From a gamma proteobacterium SCGC AAA168-P09 (GTDB lineage Bacteria; Pseudomonadota; Gammaproteobacteria; Magnimaribacterales; D2472): a DNA stretch of 64,000 nt. The translations under genes and the position numbers were made by a program. Numbering within the stretch: the stretch's first letter is position 1; each line of letters opens with the position of its first letter. The DNA lies in the NCBI GenBank assembly GCA_000385055.1, contig ARRL01000002.1, positions 1 through 64,000 of the forward strand, written 5' to 3'. Under the pieces are notes generated by a model that ran no database searches, was not told where the DNA came from, and saw only the letters and a program-made list of their open reading frames with translations. Below, one piece after another: positions 35,878 to 43,954 of the stretch.

Positions 35878-37053
35878 ATGCTGATTAATCTTTTTCAAAC
35901 CGTTAGATCAGCTGGTGTGCCTTGTACACTAAGAGAATTGCTTGATCTGTTAGGCGCTCTTGAAAAAAATATGGTTTATGCAAATATTGATGATTTTTAT
36001 TATCTTTCCAGAGCAATACTAGTTAAAGATGAAAAACATTATGACAAATTCGATAAAGCATTTGATATATATTTTAAGGGTATAGAAAAGCTTGAAGATA
36101 TTTTCCAGGCCCTTATTCCTGAGGATTGGCTTAGAAAAGCTTTTGAAAAAGAATTAGATCCCGAAGAATTGAAAAAAATTCAATCTCTTGGAGGACTCGA
36201 AAAATTACTTGATGAATTTAAAAAAAGACTAGAAGAACAAAAAGAAAGACATGAGGGTGGTAATAAATGGGTTGGAACTAACGGTACATCTCCTTTTGGT
36301 CATGGTGGTCAAAATCCGGAAGGTATTAGGGTTGGAGGAGAAGGCGGACAGAAAAGTGCAGTAAAAGTATGGGAACAAAGACAATTTAGCAACCTAGATG
36401 ATTCAATAATTATTGGTACTAGAGATATTAAGATGGCTCTTAGAAGACTGCGTAAATTTGCTCGTCAAGGAAATGATTTAGAGTTAGATATGGATGGAAC
36501 TATTAAATCCACTGCCAAAAATGCAGGCTATCTTGATATACACATGGTTCCTGAAAGATCTAATACTGTAAAAGTTATTGTTCTTTTTGATGTTGGTGGA
36601 TCAATGGATCCTTATATTAAATTATGTGAAGAACTCTTTTCTGCAATTAAGACAGAGTTTAAACATCTTGAGTACTATTATTTTCATAATTGTATGTATG
36701 AATCTGTTTGGAAAGATAATCTAAGAAGATCCCAAGAAAGATTCTTAGTTCAAGACATGATTAACAAATATTCATCTGACTATAAAGTTATTGTAGTTGG
36801 TGATGCGACTATGGCGCCTTATGAAATAACTAATCCCGGTGGAAGCATAGAGCATTGGAATGAAGAGCCTGGTCACGTTTGGATTAAAAGATTGTCAGAT
36901 CACTTTGATAATATTGCTTGGCTTAATCCAGTTCCAGATGATCATTGGGATTACACCTCATCAGTATGTATTCTTAGAGACTTATTTGATAATAGAATGT
37001 ATCCTTTAACATTAAAGGGATTGGAGAATGCAATGACGGAGTTATCAAAATGA
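35878..37053 (+). CDS. VWA domain protein (CoxE-like), MoxR partner
   Basis: This 391-aa protein has a helical N-terminal half with a charged region and a Gly-rich linker (about 130-165), then a VWA domain with VIVLFDVGGSMDPY (about 237-250), where the MIDAS motif is DVGGS instead of the common DxSxS, as in CoxE-like proteins. No gap to the moxR gene, and the next gene starts inside its stop codon (ATGA). The pair likely forms a cytoplasmic chaperone-like complex. Confidence 0.88.
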   Translation: MLINLFQTVRSAGVPCTLRELLDLLGALEKNMVYANIDDFYYLSRAILVKDEKHYDKFDKAFDIYFKGIEKLEDIFQALIPEDWLRKAFEKELDPEELKKIQSLGGLEKLLDEFKKRLEEQKERHEGGNKWVGTNGTSPFGHGGQNPEGIRVGGEGGQKSAVKVWEQRQFSNLDDSIIIGTRDIKMALRRLRKFARQGNDLELDMDGTIKSTAKNAGYLDIHMVPERSNTVKVIVLFDVGGSMDPYIKLCEELFSAIKTEFKHLEYYYFHNCMYESVWKDNLRRSQERFLVQDMINKYSSDYKVIVVGDATMAPYEITNPGGSIEHWNEEPGHVWIKRLSDHFDNIAWLNPVPDDHWDYTSSVCILRDLFDNRMYPLTLKGLENAMTELSK

Positions 37054-38381
37054 ATACAACTACTAATAAAGGTATATCTTGGGGACCATTTACATTAAGG
37101 ATACCTTTCATACATATCAAATTTAGAGCAGGAGAGTTTTTTCAAGGAATGGTAATATCCGGGGCAACTGCTTTTGCAGCTGTGCCAGTTGCTATGGGAT
37201 TAGGTTTGTCTTTTGAAGAGGGCGTTGCTTTAAGTTTTGTTGCTGGAACATTAATAGCATCTGGACCAATATTTTTTGGAGAACCAATGGCTCCTGGCTG
37301 GATTACGCCTGCATTACCAATTGTCATTGCAGCATTTGCTACTAAAGGACAATTCAATGGCGTATATGATCCAGCTACATTTCAATTTATGGCAGCAATG
37401 TGTATTGAGTTTACTTTATTGGTATTTATTTTAGGTAGCACTGGATGGGGTAAAAAACTAATACAAATTATTCCTAATGGCTTAAAAGCTGGAATTATAT
37501 TAGGAGCGGCTTTAGCAGCATTTTATCAAGTGTTTATTACAGATATGGATAAACTTATGCTTCAACCTATCTCTATGGCAGTTGCTATTATTTTATGTGT
37601 AATTACTACATTTTCTGATCCTTTTAAAAAATTGGCTGAAAGAAATATTTTTATTAAGAAGGTGGGCTCACTTGGACTATTACCGGGATTTATTATTGCA
37701 GGCCTTGTAGCATATTTTCTAAAAGAAGTTACTTTTGATATTCAATGGGGCTTTCAGGTTCCTGATGTAGTTACTTTGTTTAATAAGACTTCACCTTTAG
37801 TAATTGGCTTCCCATCATTTGCCATGTATCTTGAGGCATTACCGCTAGTAATAATAGGCTATACACTTCTGTTTGGTGATCTAATTACAGCTACCGAGGT
37901 TTTAAATGATGGTCAAAAGTCTAGACCAGATGAACCTCTTGATATTAACTTAGACAGATCCCATCTCTCAATTGCTGTAAGGAACTTTTTAGGCTTGCTT
38001 GTAAATCCTTTTTTCCCAACCCAAGGAGCATTATGGACTGGTGTTCATGTTGTTGTTGTAGAGAGGTGGAAAAAAGGACCTAAAGAAATGCCATCAATTT
38101 TTGATGGATTAGGCTCGTATTATCTTATGGGATTACCTATTCTTTATTTCACGCTTCCATTTATAACTTTAATGAAACCATTGATGCAAATGGCTTTGAC
38201 GTTAACATTAATACTCACTGGTTTTGCATGTGCATATGTTGCTATGGCAATACCTAAGAAAAATACAGAGATGGCATCTGCTTTATTAATAGCGGTTTTC
38301 ATAACTTTCTTTAGCGCCTGGGTTGGGCTTTTGGTAGGAATCTTACTAAGCATACTTGTAATTGGTTTAGATAAAAATTAG
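37050..38381 (+). CDS. Polytopic membrane protein, SLC23/SulP-like putative permease
   Basis: This 443-aa protein has 12 or so predicted TM helices. Gly-rich short motifs such as PVAMGLGLSFEEG, PNGLKAGIILGAALAAFYQ and FPTQGALWTGVH are reminiscent of the 7+7 inverted-repeat permeases for nucleobases, sulfate or benzoate, but no subfamily signature is clear. It is coupled to the MoxR-VWA genes by a 4-nt overlap, unusual for a simple permease, so it may be the client of that complex. Substrate unknown. Confidence 0.7.
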   Translation: MNTTTNKGISWGPFTLRIPFIHIKFRAGEFFQGMVISGATAFAAVPVAMGLGLSFEEGVALSFVAGTLIASGPIFFGEPMAPGWITPALPIVIAAFATKGQFNGVYDPATFQFMAAMCIEFTLLVFILGSTGWGKKLIQIIPNGLKAGIILGAALAAFYQVFITDMDKLMLQPISMAVAIILCVITTFSDPFKKLAERNIFIKKVGSLGLLPGFIIAGLVAYFLKEVTFDIQWGFQVPDVVTLFNKTSPLVIGFPSFAMYLEALPLVIIGYTLLFGDLITATEVLNDGQKSRPDEPLDINLDRSHLSIAVRNFLGLLVNPFFPTQGALWTGVHVVVVERWKKGPKEMPSIFDGLGSYYLMGLPILYFTLPFITLMKPLMQMALTLTLILTGFACAYVAMAIPKKNTEMASALLIAVFITFFSAWVGLLVGILLSILVIGLDKN

Positions 38382-38390
38382 ATTTAATTT

Positions 38391-39311
38391 ATGACATACG
38401 CCCTAGAGATTTTAGATCTTAAAAAAACATATCCTGGTGGAACAGAAGCCTTAAAAGGAATTTCTTTAACAGTGAAAGAAGGAGATTTTTATGCCTTATT
38501 AGGACCTAATGGAGCGGGTAAATCATCTACCATAGGAATAATTGGCTCTCTTGTTACTAAAACATCAGGAATGGTAAAAATCTTTGGCATAGATGCTGAT
38601 AAAGATATAGCTGAAGCTAAGACAATGTTAGGTGTTGTTTCTCAAGAAATTAACTTTTCACAATTTGAAAAAGTTATGGACATTGTTGTAACTCAAGCAG
38701 GATTTTACGGTATACCCAAGTCAGAAGCTATGCCAAAAGTTGAAAATATTTTAAAAAGACTAAGCTTATGGGATAAAAGAAACGTTCAAGCTAGAACATT
38801 GTCAGGTGGTTATAAAAGAAGGTTAATGATTGCTAAAGCTTTAGTCCACAATCCTAAACTATTAATACTTGATGAGCCGACAGCAGGGGTAGATATCGAA
38901 CTCAGAAGGGAGATGTGGATATTTTTAAAAGAAATTAATAAAAATGGAACAACTATTATTCTAACCACTCATTATCTTGAAGAAGCTGAGCAACTATGTC
39001 GTAATATTGGAATCATAGATCACGGAACTATGGTTGCAGATACTAGTATGAAAGATCTCTTAGGAACACTTAATGTTCAAGGTTATGTTTTCGACCTTAT
39101 TGAGCCCTTAGAAGAAGCTCCATTAATTGAAGGTTTTCCTCTTAAATTAGAAGATTCTCTTACCTTGGTTGCTGCAGTTAACAAAGATAGATCGATCAAT
39201 GCATTATTTTCAGAATTTTCAAAATTAAACATTAAAATTAAATCTATGAGAAATGAATCGAATAGACTTGAGGAATTATTTATAGAGATGGTAAATTCTA
39301 ATGAAAAGTAA
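38391..39311 (+). CDS. ABC transporter ATP-binding protein (YadG-like)
   Basis: This 306-aa protein has Walker A GPNGAGKSS (about 38-46), signature TLSGGYKRR (about 138), Walker B LLILDEPTAGVD (about 158-169) and the switch His in LTTHYLEEAE. The C-terminal 80 residues form the extra domain seen in ABC-2 exporter ATPases. It works with the ABC-2 permease gene that overlaps its end. YadGH-type exporters have no firmly known substrate. Confidence 0.9.
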   Translation: MTYALEILDLKKTYPGGTEALKGISLTVKEGDFYALLGPNGAGKSSTIGIIGSLVTKTSGMVKIFGIDADKDIAEAKTMLGVVSQEINFSQFEKVMDIVVTQAGFYGIPKSEAMPKVENILKRLSLWDKRNVQARTLSGGYKRRLMIAKALVHNPKLLILDEPTAGVDIELRREMWIFLKEINKNGTTIILTTHYLEEAEQLCRNIGIIDHGTMVADTSMKDLLGTLNVQGYVFDLIEPLEEAPLIEGFPLKLEDSLTLVAAVNKDRSINALFSEFSKLNIKIKSMRNESNRLEELFIEMVNSNEK

Positions 39312-40080
39312 TTATAAAGTTTCAGTTTCTCTATGGACATTGACTGTAAAAGAAATAAGAAGATTTCTAAGGATTTGGGTCCAGACCCTAGTTCCACCAG
39401 CAGTTACTATGTCTCTGTATTTTGTAATTTTTGGTTCTCTAATTGGGCCTAGAATTGGATCAATGGATGGGTTTGACTATATTCAATATATGATTCCTGG
39501 TCTTATTATGCTTTCTGTAATTACAAATTCATACAATAATGTTGTTTCTTCTTTTTACTCGGTAAAATTTCAAAAATCTATTGAGGAGCTTTTAATTTCT
39601 CCAATGCCAAATTGGGCAATTTTACTAGGTTTTGTTTTAGGCGGAGTTGCTAGGGGTGTTTTAATTGGCTTTATTGTATTTGGTGTGAGTCTAATCTTTT
39701 ATCCTGATTTCACTGTTGCCAACCCATTACTCACAATAACTGTTCTTTTGCTTACAGCAATACTATTTTCATTGATGGGGTTCATAAATGCTGTATTTGC
39801 TGATAGTTTTGATGATATATCCATAATACCAACTTTTATTCTTACTCCTCTAATATATTTAGGCGGTGTCTTTTATTCTATAAATATCTTACCTGACATA
39901 TGGAGATCAATTTCTATGGCAAATCCAATGCTTTATGTTGTAAATACTTTTAGAGAGGGAATGCTGGGTGCTAGTGACGTATCAATATCTTTTTCTCTTG
40001 GTATGATTTGTGCATTTATAGCTATTCTTACAGGAGCATGTTTATATTTCCTTAAAAAGGGAACAGGTATAAGACAATGA
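39301..40080 (+). CDS. ABC-2 type transporter permease (YadH-like)
   Basis: This 259-aa protein has six predicted TM helices, PGLIMLSVITNSYNNVVSSFY and FILTPLIYLGGVFYSI, the latter (about 177-192) being the conserved ABC-2 permease segment. Overlaps the ATPase gene by 11 nt and queF by 4 nt, so all three are translationally linked. Confidence 0.9.
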   Translation: MKSNYKVSVSLWTLTVKEIRRFLRIWVQTLVPPAVTMSLYFVIFGSLIGPRIGSMDGFDYIQYMIPGLIMLSVITNSYNNVVSSFYSVKFQKSIEELLISPMPNWAILLGFVLGGVARGVLIGFIVFGVSLIFYPDFTVANPLLTITVLLLTAILFSLMGFINAVFADSFDDISIIPTFILTPLIYLGGVFYSINILPDIWRSISMANPMLYVVNTFREGMLGASDVSISFSLGMICAFIAILTGACLYFLKKGTGIRQ

Positions 40081-40805
40081 AGACTAAATTTTTGGGCAAA
40101 AATAAAAATTTAAATAATTTACCAGGCTCATTCAAGATACTAGACCCTATTCCAAGAAATACTCAATCTAAGAATGTCTTTGGTCTTGATTATTGGAATG
40201 CATTTGAATTTAGTTTTTTAAATGCTAGCAAAGACCCTTTATTAAAAGTTATTGAAATAGTTATTCCAGCATCGTCTCAATATACTGTTGAATCAAAATC
40301 GCTTAAATTGTATTTAAATTCTTTTTATAAAAAGAAATTTTTAAATAATGCTGATGTTTTAAAAAAAATTACAAATGACCTAAATAAATTAACCAAGTCA
40401 TCAGTTAAAGTTAAGTTTATTAACAAGTTTTATAAAGAACTAGAATCTCTTAACTTAAATAAGACCTCGCTTAAATTTACTAAACCAAATTTGCCCATTT
40501 GTTTTTCAGGATTTCGTTCAATATGTCCGGTAACATCGCAACCAGATTTCGCAAAAATATTTATTAATACAGATGCAAAAATTGAAGTTAATTGGTTAAA
40601 ATCTTATCTAATTTCTTTCAAAGAAAAAGGCGAATTTCATGAGCAATGTATTGAAGATATGCTTTTAGAATTTAATAAAAAATACCCAGGTTTTAATTTT
40701 GAAGTTTGTGGTAGGTTTATGAGAAGAGGTGGGATAGATATAAACCCAATTCGCTCTAATAAAAACACTCTTCTATTTAAAAACTTTAGAGTATTTAATC
40801 AGTAA
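40077..40805 (+). CDS. queF: NADPH-dependent 7-cyano-7-deazaguanine reductase
   Basis: This 242-aa protein is of the long, YqcD/E. coli QueF type. The C-terminal half has FRSICPVTSQPDFA with the catalytic Cys (about 149 in E-x-C-like context) and FHEQCIEDML with the substrate-binding Glu, then GRFMRRGGIDINP. It reduces preQ0 to preQ1 for queuosine in tRNA wobble positions. It is shorter than typical 280-aa members, mainly in the N-terminal half. Last gene of the run, followed by tRNA-Ser. Confidence 0.9.
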   Translation: MKTKFLGKNKNLNNLPGSFKILDPIPRNTQSKNVFGLDYWNAFEFSFLNASKDPLLKVIEIVIPASSQYTVESKSLKLYLNSFYKKKFLNNADVLKKITNDLNKLTKSSVKVKFINKFYKELESLNLNKTSLKFTKPNLPICFSGFRSICPVTSQPDFAKIFINTDAKIEVNWLKSYLISFKEKGEFHEQCIEDMLLEFNKKYPGFNFEVCGRFMRRGGIDINPIRSNKNTLLFKNFRVFNQ

Positions 40806-40840
40806 CTCTTGATTATTAAATCATGTAAAATGCTTCATTC

Positions 40841-40930
40841 GGAGAGATGGCAGAGTGGTCGAATGCGCTACCTTGGAAAGGTAGTAACTGGGTAACTGGT
40901 TCCGGGGTTCGAATCCCCGTCTCTCCGCCA
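40841..40930 (+). tRNA. tRNA-Ser (anticodon GGA), CCA encoded
   Basis: Acceptor GGAGAGA/TCTCTCC, anticodon stem CTACC/GGTAG with loop TTGGAAA (anticodon GGA), a long variable arm and T arm CGGGG-TTCGAAT-CCCCG. The 90-nt length and long variable arm are typical of serine tRNAs. Confidence 0.96.
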
Positions 40931-40984
40931 ATATATATTCTGCACATAGTTGATTGCGTTATGAATTAGTTATAATATTAATGT

Positions 40985-41278
40985 ATGACAGAAAAATATA
41001 TTGAAGAAATAGCAAACCTTCTTAATATGCTTCATAGTCTTGATAGAGATTTAAATTTAGTTTCATTCAACGAAACAGAAAAAAAAATATACTACACAAT
41101 TGCCTTTGAAGTTCATAATAATGGTAAATGTAATATATCAGGTGTAATTTCATCATCTGGTTTTTCACGCTCAACTGTATATAAAGCCATAAAAGCATTT
41201 GAGGATAAAAAAATGTTGAGACTTACTCAATCTGATTCAGATAAAAGAGAGGTTTTTTTGGATTTAATAACAGTCTAG
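40985..41278 (+). CDS. MarR-like winged-helix regulator
   Basis: This 97-aa protein has a winged-helix core: FNETEKKIYYTIAFEVHN, recognition-helix region SGFSRSTVYKAIKAFEDKKML and wing TQSDSDKREVFLDL, as in MarR proteins. It is shorter than standard MarR proteins and lacks most of the C-terminal dimerisation helix. It is 32 nt upstream of a membrane-protein gene with a MASE1-like segment, which may be its target. Confidence 0.72.
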   Translation: MTEKYIEEIANLLNMLHSLDRDLNLVSFNETEKKIYYTIAFEVHNNGKCNISGVISSSGFSRSTVYKAIKAFEDKKMLRLTQSDSDKREVFLDLITV

Positions 41279-41310
41279 AGATTTAAACAATCCCAATCCA
41301 ATCCAATTAA

Positions 41311-41886
41311 ATGAAATATTTCATTCAAGTCACTCTAACAACGTATATCTCATCAATGCTTGTATATTCTTTATGGGGATGGGTTACATTTCAAACTTTA
41401 GATCAAGGTTGGATAGGCAGTCTTATATATCTGCCTCATGGGTGCAGAGTTATTTTTTATTGTTTTTTTGGAGTTAGATCGCTCCCAGCACTTTATTTAG
41501 CCGAGATAACTGGCCCTGCATTGGTTTGGGGTGATCAATACTTAGATTGGTGGTTCATCGCTAGTATTTCTTCTTTACTATCTGTTGTTATTGCTGTCGA
41601 AATTATTAAATGGTCAAAAGTCTCTTCATGGAAACACACTATATTATTAAAAATTAATTTTTCTAATTATAAATTTCTTATATTTGTAATAATTATCTCT
41701 GCTTTATTTAACGCTATTTTTACAAACTTAATCTTATCTATTATTAATAGGGTAGATCTTACTGTTCATGTAGTAGCAAGATTCTTTATTGGTGATGTGA
41801 TTGGCTCAGCCTGCTTTATCGCTTTTTTAATGATAATGTTCAATATGCTCAGATCAAATAGACTGTATCAGGTTAATGATAACTAA
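41311..41886 (+). CDS. Integral membrane protein, MASE1-like
   Basis: This 191-aa protein has five or six predicted TM helices. LPHGCRVIFYCFFGVRSLPALYLAE (core LPHGCRVIFYCFFGVRS, about 43-59) resembles MASE1 sensor segments, in which Pro, Gly and Arg are conserved, but no signalling output domain follows. It may be a stand-alone sensor or transporter-like relative. Preceded by the small winged-helix gene. Confidence 0.6.
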   Translation: MKYFIQVTLTTYISSMLVYSLWGWVTFQTLDQGWIGSLIYLPHGCRVIFYCFFGVRSLPALYLAEITGPALVWGDQYLDWWFIASISSLLSVVIAVEIIKWSKVSSWKHTILLKINFSNYKFLIFVIIISALFNAIFTNLILSIINRVDLTVHVVARFFIGDVIGSACFIAFLMIMFNMLRSNRLYQVNDN

Positions 41887-41896
41887 GTCTTGAATA

Positions 41897-41918
41897 CTGT
41901 ATATTTATACAGTATAAT
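41897..41918 (+). promoter_or_regulatory. LexA (SOS) box overlapping a -10 element
   Basis: CTGTATATTTATACAG (41897-41912) is a perfect CTGT-N8-ACAG LexA operator with an AT-rich centre, as in gammaproteobacteria. TATAAT follows immediately (41913-41918), so bound LexA would block the promoter of the gene at 41928. With TATAAT ending 9 nt before ATG, the transcript is probably leaderless. Confidence 0.75.
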
Positions 41919-41927
41919 TATTTCATT

Positions 41928-42143
41928 ATGAATAATAATGTAGTAAAAATTAAAAATTTTGATCCAGTCATTGAAAAATATGTAGCATCCCATGACAAAA
42001 AATCAATCAAGAAGACATTAGCTTTTGAGTATTTTAATGATGATGCAGAGGCTCTGACCAGATATATAGATATACATGTAAATAATAAAACTTTTTGTCT
42101 TGATTTTGTCGAACCTAAAGGCCAAATGGAATTTAGTTTTTAG
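41928..42143 (+). CDS. Small SOS-regulated hypothetical protein
   Basis: This 71-aa soluble protein has mixed charge and ends in FVEPKGQMEFSF. No family is recognised; it does not look like DinI or a canonical SulA. The upstream LexA box makes DNA-damage induction likely, and the closeness of the -10 element plus the lack of a Shine-Dalgarno suggest a leaderless mRNA. Roles such as division inhibitor or polymerase accessory are guesses. Confidence 0.7.
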   Translation: MNNNVVKIKNFDPVIEKYVASHDKKSIKKTLAFEYFNDDAEALTRYIDIHVNNKTFCLDFVEPKGQMEFSF

Positions 42144-42345
42144 AACTGAAGCAATCTAAAAAATTACTTTATTTAACAAACATTCTGTATATAATTTAAG
42201 AGGGTGTCTTGTTAATTAGTTTTTTAAGGGGACTGGTTAGCATTTTATTATTACCCTGAACATGGAGGTGGTCCTATTAGTATTTATTTAATAACAGGAA
42301 ACGGAGGATCTACCTTTTGACACGAGGTAATCTGTAAGTTTTCGA

Positions 42346-42385
42346 CTAGTTCTAAATTGCAGTCGCAATTAAACTAGATTTTTTT
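42346..42385 (+). terminator. Terminator 1 of candidate RNA
   Basis: CTAGTT (42346-42351) with AACTAG (42372-42377) and AATTGC (42355-42360) with GCAATT (42365-42370), loop AGTC, then seven Ts (42379-42385). Confidence 0.8.
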
Positions 42386-42389
42386 ATAA

Positions 42390-42416
42390 CCCCCAAGTTT
42401 ACTTGGGGGTTTTTTT
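42390..42416 (+). terminator. Terminator 2 of candidate RNA
   Basis: CCCCCAAG and CTTGGGGG flank TTTA, followed by seven Ts. It starts 4 nt after terminator 1, and the EamA gene starts 12 nt after it. Confidence 0.88.
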
Positions 42417-42427
42417 GTCTTTTTAAT

Positions 42428-43309
42428 ATGGAAATAAGGTACTGGATTCTATTAATTTTTTTAGGTGCTCTTTGGGGAAGCGCTTTTATGTTTATAAAAG
42501 TTGCTACTCCAGAGTTTGGTCCTATAGCCCTCGTTAATACCAGACTATTAATTGCATCCTTAATATTTTTACCAATACTCCTTCAAAAAAAATACATTCA
42601 TCTTTTAAAACCCATATGGAAACAGGTTTTAGTTTTATCAATAATGAATAATGCTATTCCTTTTACACTATTTTCATATGCAAGTTTTGGTGCTGATTCA
42701 AACATCCTAGCGATACTCAATGCGACAACAGCATTTAATACTATGATTATTGCCTATCTGTGGATTGGGGAAAGTGTGTCATTAAAACAATTATTTGGCT
42801 TGATTTTAGGATTCATAGGTATTTTTATTTTAGTTAATCCTCAAAACTCAGATACAACTTTAATTGCAAGTCTTTCAGCCTTACTAGCAGCATTTTTTTA
42901 TTCTTACTCAACCGTATACATACAAAGACAATCAGTAAATGCTAATAAAATGGTTTTAATTGGATGGTCTATAGTCTTTAGTGCAGTCTTCATGATTCCA
43001 GTATCAATTTTCAATCTTCCAGAGACTTTGCCGTCAGCATCGGCCATTGGTTCTGCATTTTGGTTGGGTGCTGTATCTACCGGCTTAGGCTTTCTTGGTT
43101 ACGTAAGGTTAATTGATAAAATAGGAGCAGTTAAAACTTCAACCGTTGCTTATTTTTTACCTGTATTCGGTATTATATGGGGATCTATATTTTTAGATGA
43201 AAAAATCACTTCCACAATTACTCTAGGATGCTTAATTGTGCTTATAGGTATTTATTTATCTAATTCAAATAAAAAAGGCTATATTAATTCAGTTAATACA
43301 AAGGCATGA
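42428..43309 (+). CDS. EamA/DMT family transporter
   Basis: This 293-aa protein has ten predicted TM helices in two EamA repeats: ALWGSAFMFIKVATPEFGP at the start of the first and SALLAAFFYSYSTVYIQRQS opening the second. Drug/metabolite transporters of this group export amino acids, nucleosides or other metabolites by proton coupling. Lies 12 nt after a strong terminator, so it is either read through a regulated terminator or has its own promoter within the T-rich stretch. Overlaps the rhodanese start by 4 nt. Confidence 0.88.
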   Translation: MEIRYWILLIFLGALWGSAFMFIKVATPEFGPIALVNTRLLIASLIFLPILLQKKYIHLLKPIWKQVLVLSIMNNAIPFTLFSYASFGADSNILAILNATTAFNTMIIAYLWIGESVSLKQLFGLILGFIGIFILVNPQNSDTTLIASLSALLAAFFYSYSTVYIQRQSVNANKMVLIGWSIVFSAVFMIPVSIFNLPETLPSASAIGSAFWLGAVSTGLGFLGYVRLIDKIGAVKTSTVAYFLPVFGIIWGSIFLDEKITSTITLGCLIVLIGIYLSNSNKKGYINSVNTKA

Positions 43310-43692
43310 ATATGAATGATATAGACTTAACAAAGCTTCTTCAAAAAGCTAATGATTGTGTACCAAGGTTAAAATATGAGGAATCTATAGCAGTGATCTC
43401 ATCTCAAAAAAATTTAATTATTGACGTAAGAGAGGAGATAGAGGTATCTGCTTCAGGACTAATACAGGGCGCAATAAATATACCTAAAAGTATTTTCGAT
43501 AAAAGCTTTTCAAATGAACTTGTCGATCAATATATCGATGACATAGATAATACAAATATTTTGTTGTATTGCGCTGTTGGAGTTAGATCAGCTCTTGTTG
43601 GTTTGACTTTACTTAATAACGGCTATTCTTCTGTTTTTAATATAGGCGGATTTACAGACTGGATTGAAAATAAAGGTCCTCTCAATAGATAA
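43306..43692 (+). CDS. Rhodanese-like domain protein
   Basis: This 128-aa single-domain protein has LIIDVREEIEVSASGLIQGAINIP (core IDVREEIEVSASG) and the active-site loop YCAVGVRSALVG with a catalytic Cys near residue 90. It may transfer sulfur or act as a persulfide carrier. It is coupled to the EamA gene. No signal peptide is seen, so it is cytoplasmic. Confidence 0.87.
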   Translation: MNMNDIDLTKLLQKANDCVPRLKYEESIAVISSQKNLIIDVREEIEVSASGLIQGAINIPKSIFDKSFSNELVDQYIDDIDNTNILLYCAVGVRSALVGLTLLNNGYSSVFNIGGFTDWIENKGPLNR

Positions 43693-43736
43693 GAATTAAT
43701 TATATATAATTAATCATATCTGTTTTTTATAGTAAG

Positions 43737-43813
43737 TGGTGCGCCCGGGAAGATTCGAACTCCCGACCCCTTGGTTCGAAGCCAAGTACTCTATCCAACT
43801 GAGCTACAGGCGC
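43737..43813 (-). tRNA. tRNA-Arg (anticodon TCG), CCA encoded
   Basis: Read on the minus strand: acceptor GCGCCTG/CGGGCGC, anticodon stem CTTGG/CCAAG with loop CTTCGAA (anticodon TCG, codons CGA/CGG), T arm CGGGA-GTTCGAAT region. It is nearly identical to tRNA-Arg(ACG) at 55619-55695 except at the first anticodon base and a few other sites. Confidence 0.95.
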
Positions 43814-43892
43814 AAAAATAATATTATATTCTTTTATTAGTTTATAAATAAGCCATTTGTTTATTTGAGCATAATCAATCTGCATTTATATT

Positions 43893-43910
43893 AATTGACT
43901 ATAGTCAATT
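43893..43910. promoter_or_regulatory. Perfect 18-bp palindrome upstream of the DUF3604 gene
   Basis: AATTGACTATAGTCAATT is fully symmetric and lies 45 nt upstream of the ATG at 43955, in promoter territory. It could be an operator for a dimeric repressor; the regulator is unknown. Confidence 0.45.
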
Positions 43911-43954
43911 GAGTTGATTTAATTGATACAAATATACGTTTGGGGAGATTTGGA

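Larger units (their letters stand above)
42196..42416 (+). ncRNA. Candidate structured RNA or leader upstream of the EamA gene
   Basis: A promoter-like TATAAT (42190-42195) is followed by about 185 nt without a convincing gene, then two terminators in tandem. Pairing candidates include GTGTC (42204-42208) with GACAC (42319-42323), ATTACC (42250-42255) with GGTAAT (42326-42331), and GGTGGTCCT (around 42267-42275) with AGGATCTACC (42305-42314). Length would suit 6S RNA, but I could not align the 6S hallmark bubble. Riboswitch control of the downstream transporter is the main alternative. A 9-codon frame (42262-42291) rich in Val, Leu, Ile and Phe lies inside it. Confidence 0.5.

Noticed and set aside
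42185-42200. Second LexA box at the candidate RNA promoter
   Set aside because: Only the CTGTATAT half-site is present; the ACAG half is missing.
42196-42385. 6S RNA, tmRNA, TPP or guanidine riboswitch
   Set aside because: Length and terminators fit a 6S-like RNA, and short pieces resemble riboswitch motifs (CCCTGAAC; two ACGR sequences), but none of the required core structures could be laid out.
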